A DNA stretch of 64,000 bases from Ruegeria denitrificans (GTDB lineage: Bacteria > Pseudomonadota > Alphaproteobacteria > Rhodobacterales > Rhodobacteraceae), in contig NZ_CYUD01000005.1 of the NCBI RefSeq assembly GCF_001458295.1, positions 124,001 through 188,000 of the forward strand, written 5' to 3'. Made by a program: the position numbers and the translations under genes. The notes below the pieces were generated by a model. The model saw only the letters and a list, made by a program, of their open reading frames with translations, was not told where the DNA came from and did no database searches. Below are positions 34,718-42,900 of the stretch, one piece after another; the stretch's first letter is position 1, and every line of letters begins with the position of its first letter.

Positions 34718-36034
34718 ATGGAAACCCGAGCGAACTATATCCTGATTGGCGCCTTCACCCTTGCGGGTATCCTTGGCGCATTCGGCTTTTTCCTTTGGCT
34801 GGCGAAATTCGAGGTGTCACGGCAATACGCCTATTACGATGTGCTGTTCGATAATGTGTCGGGGTTGTCCGCCGCCGGCGGCGTCAGTTACAACGGTCTA
34901 CCTGTCGGTCAGGTCATTTCACTAAATTTGGACGAGAACGATCCGTCCAAGGTACGAGTCCGGTTAGAGGTCGACGCAGACATTCCCGTCACCGAGGATA
35001 CAATTGCCCAGTTGCAATCTCTTGGTGTTACAGGTGTCAGTTACGTGGAACTGACCGGAGGATCCGCCAGCGGCAAACGGTTGCCACAGGACAGCGTAAT
35101 CAAAAGCAAACGCAGCGCCATCCAATCGCTGTTTGAAGGTGCCCCAAAGGTGCTGGATGAGGCCGTCACCCTGCTGGAAAACCTCAATGCCGTAGTCGAT
35201 GACAAGAACCGCAAATACGTCAGCGACATTCTCGACAATCTTGCATCCGCTTCGGGCAAGTTAGAAAAAACGCTTTCGGATTTCGAAAATCTGTCGACGG
35301 ATCTTGGCGGTGCCGCCAAAAAGCTGGGCGACTTTACGGATCGACTGGATCAGTTGGCCGATACGGCCCAAACGACCCTGACGACCGGAACAGATACGCT
35401 GAAAAGCGTGAAAACCGCATCTGAATCCGCGACGGCGACTTTGGACGGCGCCAAGGTCACAATCGAAACAGCGGATCGCTTAATTCAGGAAGATATCAGG
35501 CCCTTCATCGAACGCGCTACGAACCTGGCCGAGAATCTGAACGGTCTGACAAGCGAGGCCGAAGTCTCGTTGGCGACCATCACCGAGACATTTTTGAACG
35601 CAAATAAAACGCTGGGGTCAATCACGGGAGCCATGGACACGGCAAAAGGCACGCTGACCTCGGCAGAACGTGCCTTTGACTCGGCCAACAAAGTCATTAC
35701 AGAAGACGTCGGCACGGTTATGAACGACATCCGCACAGCCGCAAATGAGGTGTCCGCGACAGTGAAGAACGTCACCCAACGTCTGGACGACATATCGGCC
35801 GATATCCTCAGCGCATCGCAATCCGCCTCGGAACTGCTGGGAACCATCGACGGTATTGTCCAGGACAACCGCCGTCAGCTGTCCGATTTCCTGCGGGTCG
35901 GTCTGCCGCAATTCACCCGCTTTATCGAGGAATCGCAACGACTGGTCATCAGCCTGGATCGTCTGGTGGACAAGGTCGAACGGGATCCCGCGCGTTTCCT
36001 TCTTGGAACCCAAGCATCGGAGTTTCGCCAATGA
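34718..36034 (+). CDS. mlaD: MCE domain substrate-binding protein (MlaD/PqiB-like)
   Basis: This 438-residue protein has one N-terminal membrane anchor (YILIGAFTLAGILGAFGFFL). A single MCE domain lies at about residues 38-120 (VLFDNVSGLSAAGGVSYNGL, then VGQVISLNLDENDPSKVRV and LGVTGVSYVELTGG). A long helical, Thr/Ser/Ala-rich coiled-coil region follows to about 420. It is longer than E. coli MlaD (about 180), more like plant TGD2 or mycobacterial MCE proteins whose helices extend across the periplasm. It ends overlapping the next gene (ATGA). Confidence 0.9.
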   Translation: METRANYILIGAFTLAGILGAFGFFLWLAKFEVSRQYAYYDVLFDNVSGLSAAGGVSYNGLPVGQVISLNLDENDPSKVRVRLEVDADIPVTEDTIAQLQSLGVTGVSYVELTGGSASGKRLPQDSVIKSKRSAIQSLFEGAPKVLDEAVTLLENLNAVVDDKNRKYVSDILDNLASASGKLEKTLSDFENLSTDLGGAAKKLGDFTDRLDQLADTAQTTLTTGTDTLKSVKTASESATATLDGAKVTIETADRLIQEDIRPFIERATNLAENLNGLTSEAEVSLATITETFLNANKTLGSITGAMDTAKGTLTSAERAFDSANKVITEDVGTVMNDIRTAANEVSATVKNVTQRLDDISADILSASQSASELLGTIDGIVQDNRRQLSDFLRVGLPQFTRFIEESQRLVISLDRLVDKVERDPARFLLGTQASEFRQ

Positions 36035-36681
36035 TCAGGCATTTTCTTGTGGTTCTCGCCCTGATGTCGCTTGGGGGATGCGCGGGGCTGGGAACGCTCA
36101 GGCAGGCGTCCAAGCCTAATGATTTGTACTTGTTGACCCCGAAAAGCACGTTTTCGTCCTCGTTACCGCGCATTCAAAAACAGGTCGTGGTGCAGGAACC
36201 GACCGCCACCGCAGCCGTCAACACTGATCAGATTGCGATTCAACCTACACCGCTGCAGGTTCAGTATCTGCCACGGGCGCGCTGGGTGGACCGCGCCCCG
36301 CTGATCGTTCAGGCGTTGTTGGTGGAAAGTTATGAAAACAGCGGCAAGGTGGCTGCCGTTGGTCGATCGACTGTGGGGCTGCGCGCGGACTATGTCATCG
36401 TTCCGGACTTGCGGGAATTTCAAGGCCTTGTGATCGCCGAGGATGACGGATCGTCAACCGTACGGGTCGAAGTCCGCATGAACATCAAGATCATCGACGA
36501 ATTCGAAGACAAGATCATCGCGTCAGATTCCTTCCGGGAATATGTGGTCGCCGCCAGCGATAAAACCCCTGATCTGGTCCGAGCGTTTGATGATGCGCTA
36601 GGCAAGACCATGCGGGATGCGGTGGAATGGAGTGTGCGCAGGATCAACACCCACGCCGCGAACAATTCTGATCGGTTTTAG
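36031..36681 (+). CDS. ABC-type transport auxiliary lipoprotein (PqiC-like)
   Basis: This 216-residue lipoprotein has a good lipobox (MSLGGCAGLG, Cys17 acylated). The body matches the PqiC/auxiliary component family that accompanies MCE transporters (NDLYLLTPKSTF, LPRARWVDRAPLIVQALLVE, SYENSGKVAAVGRS). It is expected in the outer membrane, docking the MCE helices. It starts in a four-base overlap with the MCE gene, so the four genes are one operon. No MlaC-type periplasmic shuttle or MlaA gene is present. Confidence 0.85.
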   Translation: MIRHFLVVLALMSLGGCAGLGTLRQASKPNDLYLLTPKSTFSSSLPRIQKQVVVQEPTATAAVNTDQIAIQPTPLQVQYLPRARWVDRAPLIVQALLVESYENSGKVAAVGRSTVGLRADYVIVPDLREFQGLVIAEDDGSSTVRVEVRMNIKIIDEFEDKIIASDSFREYVVAASDKTPDLVRAFDDALGKTMRDAVEWSVRRINTHAANNSDRF

Positions 36682-36691
36682 GGTAGGAAAA

Positions 36692-36717
36692 CGGGCGCCT
36701 TCAATATTCAGCGCCCG
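36692..36717 (-). terminator. Terminator-like hairpin between convergent lipoprotein and vWA genes
   Basis: A 7-bp stem CGGGCGC/GCGCCCG with a 12-base loop lies in the 46-base gap between two converging genes. For the minus-strand vWA gene it is followed by GTTTTCC, a weak U tract. Confidence 0.5.
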
Positions 36718-36727
36718 CATACAAGTG

Positions 36728-38716
36728 TCATTGGGAAAGTGTCTGGGCCAAACGCATCAAAGTGATGGCTTCGGCGCGGTATCCGAACGGATCTTCGCCC
36801 TTTGCCCCATTGGCAAGTGCAATTGCATCCGCATAGGACCACGAGCTCAGGTATTCTCCGCCTCGCAGCAATTGCCCAAGTCCCGCGATGGCGTATGAGA
36901 ATTGTACATCTTCGGTCACGCGCCCCTGTCCCTGCAGGATCGGCTGCTCGATCAGCTGGCTTTCTACAGCGCCCGGAGTTTTGTACCGCAGTTTGAAATA
37001 CCCGATCTCGTCTGAATCATCTGACACGGTCTGTTCCGCATAGCGCAAAGGGCCATTACGAATGGCATCCGATCCCACAGGCGTCACTTCGTAAATCGCT
37101 GTCACAGTGTGACCCGCACCGATATCGCCCGCGTCTACCTTATCGTTGGAGAAATCCTCGCGCCGCAAAGCGCGGGTTTCATACCCGATCAGGCGGTATT
37201 CCGCGATCTGCACAGGGTTGAATTCGACCTGTATCTTGACGTCATTTGCAATCGGAAACAGCGCGCCGGTCAGCTGATCGACCAGAACTTTGCGCGCCTC
37301 GCTCAGAGTGTCGATATAAGCTGCCTGTCCGTTTCCATTCTGCGCCAGCGCCTGCATCGTCGCGTCATCCAGATTGCCCCTGCCAAATCCCAGAACACTT
37401 AGGAACGTGCCACTGTCCCGTTTTCGGGCGATGAAATCCTTCAGGGCGTTGGGATCAGACAGCCCAACGTTGAAGTCACCATCGGTGGCCAGGATGACCC
37501 GAGTAACCTCTCCGTCCGCTGCCATCCCTTCGGCCACTTGATAAGCCTGTTGCAACCCGGCCTGCCCGGCGGTCGAGCCACCGGCCTCCAACTGGTCCAG
37601 AGCATTCAGAATCTTGGTCCGTTCGGACGCCGTCGTCGGCTCCAACACCTGACCGGCGCTGCCCGCATAAGTGACGATCGACACCTGATCCTCGGGCCGC
37701 AGCTCCGACAGCATCAGGCGAAAGGACTGTTTCAGCAAGGGCAACTTATCGGCATTCTGCATCGAACCTGACGTGTCGATCAGAAAGACAAGGTTCAGCG
37801 GCGGGCGATCCTCGATCTGGGGCAACGCACCCTGAATGCCAATATGAACCAGCTGCGTACCCTCGTTCCAAGGTGTCGGGGTCACCGCAATCGTTGGGCG
37901 GAACGGCAAATCGCCTTCGGGCGCGGGATAGCTGTAAGGGAAGTAATTCACCATCTCTTCCACACGAACCGCGTCTTTTGGCGGCAACTGACCGCGCATC
38001 AGTGAGGACCGGACAATCGAATACGATGCTGTGTCGACATCAATTGAAAATGTCGACACGGGGTCTTCGGCCGTAACCTTCAGCGGGTTGGTATCGGAAT
38101 TAGCATAAGCTTCGGTATTCTGCTCAGGGGCAAAACCCACCTGGCCCTGAATATCAACGGGGGCTACGGATTCGGCGGCACCATAGAGCGCGCCGCTGGT
38201 GGTCGCAGTGCGCTTACTGTTCTGGGCATCCAAGCCACCGGACCTTACAGTCGGTTGAAGCACCGGGGCGGGTGCGATTTCTTCTTCGACCACAACCGGG
38301 GCTTCGACAACTGGCTCTTCAAGGGTTCCATCAAACAAACCTGCCGACAAATTGGCACCGTCATCGGCTTCCGTCGTGTCGATCTGTGGTAAGTTCGCCC
38401 GGCTTTCTGTCCACGAGGTCGGGTTCACCACATACTCCCGTGTCTGCGGTACGATCATGACCAGTGCCACAGCGGCAATTGCGGTTGTCGCGGTCAGGGC
38501 ACCACGGGTTGAGAGGGCATTCAACATGGATTTCGCTCCTTCTGTCAGGCGGGCTGCTGAGCCGCGCTTAACAGTCGGACGCATGGCGGGGCGCGATCCT
38601 TGGACGTGAGCAAAATTTTTCTGCGCCTGTTCCAGATTTTCCGTCCGACGCTGCGCATCCGGCGCGGGCGTGGCGGCGTTCATCAAGGTTTTGAAATCAT
38701 CAAGATCGTCTGTCAT
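36728..38716 (-). CDS. Membrane-anchored von Willebrand factor A protein (YfbK-like), paired with ECF sigma factor
   Basis: This 662-residue protein has an N-terminal cytoplasmic segment of about 70 residues and a single membrane span at about 73-90 (ALTATTAIAAVALVMIVP). A Pro/Val/Glu linker follows. A YfbK-type N-terminal domain contains DPVSTFSIDVDTASYSIVR and VRVEEMVNYFPYSYP. The vWA domain has the MIDAS motif LVFLIDTSGSMQ and VILATDGDFNVGLSD. A DUF3520-type C-terminal region completes it. The start overlaps the ECF stop by one base, so it sits exactly where an anti-sigma factor is expected. Its short cytoplasmic segment could hold the sigma factor; this is inference. Confidence 0.85.
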   Translation of the reverse strand: MTDDLDDFKTLMNAATPAPDAQRRTENLEQAQKNFAHVQGSRPAMRPTVKRGSAARLTEGAKSMLNALSTRGALTATTAIAAVALVMIVPQTREYVVNPTSWTESRANLPQIDTTEADDGANLSAGLFDGTLEEPVVEAPVVVEEEIAPAPVLQPTVRSGGLDAQNSKRTATTSGALYGAAESVAPVDIQGQVGFAPEQNTEAYANSDTNPLKVTAEDPVSTFSIDVDTASYSIVRSSLMRGQLPPKDAVRVEEMVNYFPYSYPAPEGDLPFRPTIAVTPTPWNEGTQLVHIGIQGALPQIEDRPPLNLVFLIDTSGSMQNADKLPLLKQSFRLMLSELRPEDQVSIVTYAGSAGQVLEPTTASERTKILNALDQLEAGGSTAGQAGLQQAYQVAEGMAADGEVTRVILATDGDFNVGLSDPNALKDFIARKRDSGTFLSVLGFGRGNLDDATMQALAQNGNGQAAYIDTLSEARKVLVDQLTGALFPIANDVKIQVEFNPVQIAEYRLIGYETRALRREDFSNDKVDAGDIGAGHTVTAIYEVTPVGSDAIRNGPLRYAEQTVSDDSDEIGYFKLRYKTPGAVESQLIEQPILQGQGRVTEDVQFSYAIAGLGQLLRGGEYLSSWSYADAIALANGAKGEDPFGYRAEAITLMRLAQTLSQ

Positions 38717-39258
38717 TAAGCCAGCTCCTCTTGCCGCAAGGCACGCAGGCGTTTGCGGATGTCCGACATGCGCCAGGACACTGTGCCTTCGGACACACCG
38801 AGAACTTCAGCCGCCTGGGCATGGGTCATCTCGTCCTCAAGCGTCAGGGCCAAGGTGTCCTGCAATTCTTGCGGCAACGCGCACATGGCCCGCTGTAGCC
38901 AATCAACGGCTTCGGCTGTCTCCGCAGCTTCGGCCCGGCGCATTTGCTCGACATCGCCCCACCCCACCGCAGCACGGCTATGGCTGGCCTGACGTCGGCG
39001 CGCATCTTCGGCAGCGTTGACGACAACCCGGTAAAGCCAGGTGGTGAATTTGGCCTGCGCTCTAAATCCAGAAATCTTGGCCGGCATGGCGGCACAGATA
39101 TCCTGCGTCAGATCCTCGGCCTGATCACCGCGCCCGCACAACCGAAAGGCCAAACGGAAAATCCGATCGTAATGCCGCGCCAAAAGGGCCGCGAACGCAT
39201 CCGCGTCCCCTTTTGCGGCAGCTTTGGCCAGATCCTCGTCCGATGTTGTCATACGCAT
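38716..39258 (-). CDS. ECF RNA polymerase sigma factor
   Basis: This 180-residue sigma-70-family ECF factor has region 2 (ALLARHYDRIFRLAFRLCGR, then QAEDLTQDICAAM and FTTWLYRVVVNAAEDARRR) and region 4 (CALPQELQDTLALTLEDEMT, then HAQAAEVLGVSEGTVSWRMS). I take the ATG at 39258; a GTG directly before it and an ATG at 39252 are equivalent alternatives with no decisive ribosome site. It is co-transcribed with the vWA membrane protein, probably its signal-sensing regulator. Target promoters are unknown. Confidence 0.9.
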   Translation of the reverse strand: MRMTTSDEDLAKAAAKGDADAFAALLARHYDRIFRLAFRLCGRGDQAEDLTQDICAAMPAKISGFRAQAKFTTWLYRVVVNAAEDARRRQASHSRAAVGWGDVEQMRRAEAAETAEAVDWLQRAMCALPQELQDTLALTLEDEMTHAQAAEVLGVSEGTVSWRMSDIRKRLRALRQEELA

Positions 39259-39312
39259 CACGATGAGTAAGACGGACCGGAAAGGTCAATCCTTGGCGAC
39301 GGATCGAAAAAA

Positions 39313-40893
39313 TTAAAAATGATTAGCCGAGGCCATTTTCCAATCCGCTGCAAAAACTTCGGGGGGCGTATCGGCCAGCAAGGCACCTTCATCAATCAGA
39401 GTGTACATTTCGGCATAAGATCTTTCATGTTCATCTGCGTTGCGGCAGCGGATATCGCTTGGGTGCAGCTCAGATACTTTTTCCTTGCCCATAGCACCCA
39501 AAAGCTCGCGAAAGCTTTCCAGCGTCGCGTCATGAAAGCGGTGCACGCGAACCCGCTTTTGCGGTACGTTCACCGCGCGACCCCGGATCGGATCCTGTGT
39601 GGCCACACCTGACGGGCAACGGTTCGTATTGCAATGCAACGCCTGGATGCAGCCCACTGCAAACATCATCGCCCGCGCGGCGTTGCACATATCGGCACCC
39701 AGTGCAAATTTCTCGACCATATCATAGCCCGTGGCTACCTTGCCCGAGCAGATGATCCGTATCTTGTCACGCAGACCTGCACCACGCAGGCAATTATTGA
39801 CGAAGATCAACGCCTCGTTCAGTGGCATGCCAAGACGGTTGGTGAATTCGACCGGGGCGGCGCCTGTGCCGCCTTCGGCACCATCAATGGTGATAAAGTC
39901 GGGCAGTATGCCTGTTTCCAACATTGCTTTGCAGAGCGCCATAAACTCGGAGGGGCGGCCAATGCAAAGCTTGAACCCGACAGGTTTACCACCAGACATT
40001 TCACGCAGGTGTTGCACGAAATGCATCAGACCTGTTGGGCCGTCAAAGGCCGAGTGGGTAGGCGGGGATATGACGTCCTGATGCTCGGGTACATGGCGGA
40101 TTTCGGCAATTTCCTTATCCACCTTGGCCGCAGGCAGCACCCCACCATGGGACGGTTTTGCGCCCTGTGACAGTTTGATTTCAATCGCTTTAACCACATC
40201 CTTTTGGGCTTTTTCAGCAAATTTATCCTTGTCGAAGGTACCTTCCATCGTGCGGCATCCAAAGTAACCGGTGCCGATCTGCCAGATGATATCGCCCCCT
40301 TCGGCCAGATGGTGCGGAGAAAGACCACCCTCGCCCGTATTATGTGCAAAGCCACCATCCTTAGCACCGCCGTTCAATGCCCGGATCGCATTGGCGCTAA
40401 GCGCGCCGAAACTCATGGCGGATACGTTCAGGCGTGACGCATTATACGGCTTGGTGCATTGCGGTCCGCCCAGCATCACACGTCCTTCACTTTCGTCCAC
40501 CTCTTTGGGCGCAAGCGAATGATTGGCACGATGATAGCCAACCTTCATGACGTCATACTGCGTCCCAAAGGCCTGCGTATCCAGCTGCCCCTTGGCGCGA
40601 GCATAGACCAGGCTGCGAATGATGCGGTTATAGGGACGCCCGCTTTCGTTGGTCTCGACGAAATACTGACGGATTTCCGGGCTGACGAATTCCAGCATGT
40701 AGCGGAAATGCCCCAGAACTGGATAATTGTTCAGCACATTATGCTTTGTAGTCAGCATGTCATACAGGCCAACCAAAGCGTATGGGATCAGGATGATCAG
40801 CAACCAATGCGCCGGTGCCCAAAAAAACCCTAACAGCAAAGACAGCGGCAAACACACATAGCTGAGGAAGTAATAGAGTCTGCGTACAATCAT
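39313..40893 (-). CDS. FMN-binding glutamate synthase-related protein, membrane-anchored, with 3Fe-4S cysteines
   Basis: This 526-residue protein has two hydrophobic N-terminal segments (LYYFLSYVCLPLSLLLGFFW and WLLIILIPYALVGLY). The glutamate-synthase FMN barrel follows: SAMSFGALSANAIRALNGGA, GEGGLSPHH, LSQGAKPSHGGVLPAAK, ITIDGAEGGTGAAP and ICSGKVATGYDMV. The cluster pattern GC-x5-C-x4-CP is complete (Cys415, Cys421, Cys426). It stands alone, without an amidotransferase or reductase subunit nearby. The catalysed reaction of this group (often annotated glutamate synthase large-subunit-like or YerD-like) is not established. The ATG at 40893 follows GGGAGAG; a TTG five codons upstream is less likely. 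Confidence 0.85.
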   Translation of the reverse strand: MIVRRLYYFLSYVCLPLSLLLGFFWAPAHWLLIILIPYALVGLYDMLTTKHNVLNNYPVLGHFRYMLEFVSPEIRQYFVETNESGRPYNRIIRSLVYARAKGQLDTQAFGTQYDVMKVGYHRANHSLAPKEVDESEGRVMLGGPQCTKPYNASRLNVSAMSFGALSANAIRALNGGAKDGGFAHNTGEGGLSPHHLAEGGDIIWQIGTGYFGCRTMEGTFDKDKFAEKAQKDVVKAIEIKLSQGAKPSHGGVLPAAKVDKEIAEIRHVPEHQDVISPPTHSAFDGPTGLMHFVQHLREMSGGKPVGFKLCIGRPSEFMALCKAMLETGILPDFITIDGAEGGTGAAPVEFTNRLGMPLNEALIFVNNCLRGAGLRDKIRIICSGKVATGYDMVEKFALGADMCNAARAMMFAVGCIQALHCNTNRCPSGVATQDPIRGRAVNVPQKRVRVHRFHDATLESFRELLGAMGKEKVSELHPSDIRCRNADEHERSYAEMYTLIDEGALLADTPPEVFAADWKMASANHF

Positions 40894-41091
40894 TTCGTGC
40901 TCTCCCAAGGTGTTGCCAAACCGACTGGTGGCAACCGTGGATCAAATCGACGTTTGATTGCAAGTATTTGTACCCAAACTCACGAGATCGAGCAGGTTTG
41001 TGACGAGCGCTGTGTCCTTGGTTACAGTTGATCCCCTCAGCGCCAGTAGGTATGCCAAAAACAAAGATCCAACTGGGCAGGAAAACAGGCT

Positions 41092-41499
41092 GTGACACAA
41101 ACCCGACCCACCGTCCGGACCACGGCCATTATGTTCGTTGCCGTATTCGTAGGGGGTGCCGCGGGCTCGTTACTGCGCGAGGTGTTCTCGGCCCAGATCC
41201 CCGGTATTCCGATTGTGACTGCCACGTTCGGAATCAATGTTGTGGCCTGTTTTATACTCGGCTGGCTCTATTCGGTACGACATCGTGTACATGCCCATGT
41301 GTTGCATCTGGGTGCGGTTGGATTCTGCGGAGGGCTGTCCACGTTTTCCTCATTTGTAGCTGAACTGGAGCGCATGGCTGCAGCTCATTTTTGGGGCGCG
41401 ATCTCGGCCGCGGCTTTGGAGATCGCCGTCGGTCTTGCAGCCGCCATTCTGGGCGAAGCCATCGGACGGCAGCTTCACAAACAAAAGTCGATGAAATGA
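41092..41499 (+). CDS. crcB: Fluoride channel FluC/CrcB (first of a tandem pair)
   Basis: This 135-residue, four-span membrane protein of the CrcB/Fluc family has the motifs GGAAGSLLREVF, TFGINVVACFILGWL and the Phe-box region GFCGGLSTFSSF. It exports fluoride passively as an antiparallel dimer. The GTG at 41092 follows AGGAAAACAGG; an ATG at 41131 would cut into the first membrane span. Its stop overlaps the start of a second crcB gene (ATGA). I looked for a fluoride riboswitch upstream and did not find one. Confidence 0.87.
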   Translation: MTQTRPTVRTTAIMFVAVFVGGAAGSLLREVFSAQIPGIPIVTATFGINVVACFILGWLYSVRHRVHAHVLHLGAVGFCGGLSTFSSFVAELERMAAAHFWGAISAAALEIAVGLAAAILGEAIGRQLHKQKSMK

Positions 41500-41858
41500 C
41501 CGAGCTGTACCTGCATGCCATGTTTGGACTGGGTGGTGGCCTGGGTGCTGTATTGCGTCATTGGATCGCCTTGCAGGTCCGTCACGACTTACCGCTGGCA
41601 ACACTGATTGTGAATGTGGTAGGCAGCCTGCTTCTGGGCCTGTGGATTGGTTATTTGGGCGGCCCAATCGATTTGGGCGAGGAAGAAAGACGGCTGGTTT
41701 TTGGATTCTGCGGCGGGTTCACCACCTTCTCAAGTTTTGCCTATCAGTCACTGGAACTGCGGCGACAACGCACAATTGCGCTGGCCGCCGGGAACATCCT
41801 GCTTAGCCTGATACTATGCTGGCTGGCTCTGTTGTTGGGGCTTTTTCTAACACGCTAA
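41496..41858 (+). CDS. crcB: Fluoride channel FluC/CrcB (second of a tandem pair)
   Basis: This 120-residue, four-span protein has MFGLGGGLGAVLRHWIALQ, TLIVNVVGSLLLGLWIGYL and GFCGGFTTFSSFAYQSLEL, the second set of Fluc motifs. It is encoded immediately after and overlapping the first crcB. Paired crcB genes in other bacteria often encode the two halves of an antiparallel heterodimer, which is the simplest reading here. The family is short, about 120-130 residues, and this length is complete. Confidence 0.9.
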   Translation: MTELYLHAMFGLGGGLGAVLRHWIALQVRHDLPLATLIVNVVGSLLLGLWIGYLGGPIDLGEEERRLVFGFCGGFTTFSSFAYQSLELRRQRTIALAAGNILLSLILCWLALLLGLFLTR

Positions 41859-41948
41859 GGCGCAGGATACGCGGCTCAGGTAACGTTTTCCCAGAATTGG
41901 CAAACCAGAATGGCCAGGAACAAGATCAGCTCAACCCGATGTAAGTTC

Positions 41949-42275
41949 CTACATTGGATAAGTATGCATTCGTACCGCCAGATTGCCCATGATCCAGACC
42001 GTTCCAAGGATGATGATCAGCAGGACTAGCGTGGAAAACAGGATCAGATCCAGGTCTTCACGGCTGCTGCGGCGGCGGTCGATATGCAGAAAATAGACCA
42101 GTTGCACAATCAGTTGTGCCAGCCCGAGCAGCGCAATTGAAAGATAAACCCCTTTGGTTTCGATGCCGTATTTATAGGCTATCGTGAAAACTGCCCCGGT
42201 CAGCAAAAGCGAACCGCCATAACCGATGACGTAACGCCGACGCTCGCGCCTGTGCATCTCGCTGCGCTTATCCAT
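41949..42275 (-). CDS. cyoD: Cytochrome o ubiquinol oxidase subunit IV
   Basis: This 108-residue protein has three membrane spans (YGGSLLLTGAVFTIAYKYG, LLGLAQLIVQLVYFLHIDRR, LVLLIIILGTVWIMGNLAVR), matching CyoD in size and motifs (VQLVYFLH; WIMGNL near the end). It is the last gene of cyoABCD and overlaps cyoC by 8 bases. It assists assembly of the CuB site in subunit I. Confidence 0.93.
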   Translation of the reverse strand: MDKRSEMHRRERRRYVIGYGGSLLLTGAVFTIAYKYGIETKGVYLSIALLGLAQLIVQLVYFLHIDRRRSSREDLDLILFSTLVLLIIILGTVWIMGNLAVRMHTYPM

Positions 42276-42900
42276 AGGTCAGCCCTCCGAAATAAACGAT
42301 GGTGATGATTCCGATCCAGATCAGATCGAGGAAATGCCAGAATAATGCCAACCGCACCACGCGCGACATCAGCAGATCGGTTAGGCCAAACATCCGAAGT
42401 TGAATGCCCAGTACGATCAACCAAACGCAGCCGGCCGCAACGTGTAACCCGTGCAACGGCACCAACCCATAAAAAGCTGAAAGGAATCCGCTGCGTTGGG
42501 GAATCCCGCCCTGTTCAGCCATGGCCATGAAATCACGGATTTCCAGAACCAGAAAACAGAGCCCTAGTACCAGCGTCACGCAGAACCAGAACACAATCCT
42601 CCAACGGGGCAAGTTGTACTTCAAGGCCAACATCGCCAGCCCTACGGTCAGGCTGCTGGTCAGTAGGATCAAAGTCTGTGCGAAGATGCTGTACAGGTCG
42701 AACAACTCATGCGGGCCGGGTCCTCCGGCCTGCGCGTCGATCATGGTGATGTAGATGGCGAACATCAGGCCGAAATAGACCAGATCGCTCATCAAAAAGA
42801 CCCAGAATCCGAATGTGACAACTTCGGCAGCCTGGTCCGCACTGGCATGTCGTCGCCCGAGGTTTAGCCCCGGATAGCTATGTGTCGGCGCACGCTTCAT
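42268..42900 (-). CDS. cyoC: Cytochrome o ubiquinol oxidase subunit III
   Basis: This 210-residue, five-span subunit III has the motifs GFWVFLMSDLVYFGLMFAIY, LTSSLTVGLAMLALKYN, LVPLHGLHVAAGCVWLIVLG and FWHFLDLIWIGIITIVYFGG. It overlaps cyoB by four bases and cyoD by eight. It stabilises the oxidase and has no redox centre. Confidence 0.94.
   Translation of the reverse strand: MKRAPTHSYPGLNLGRRHASADQAAEVVTFGFWVFLMSDLVYFGLMFAIYITMIDAQAGGPGPHELFDLYSIFAQTLILLTSSLTVGLAMLALKYNLPRWRIVFWFCVTLVLGLCFLVLEIRDFMAMAEQGGIPQRSGFLSAFYGLVPLHGLHVAAGCVWLIVLGIQLRMFGLTDLLMSRVVRLALFWHFLDLIWIGIITIVYFGGLTYG

Noticed and set aside
40894-41091. Possible fluoride riboswitch before the crcB pair
   Set aside because: I looked for the conserved riboswitch core and end elements by eye and found no match.
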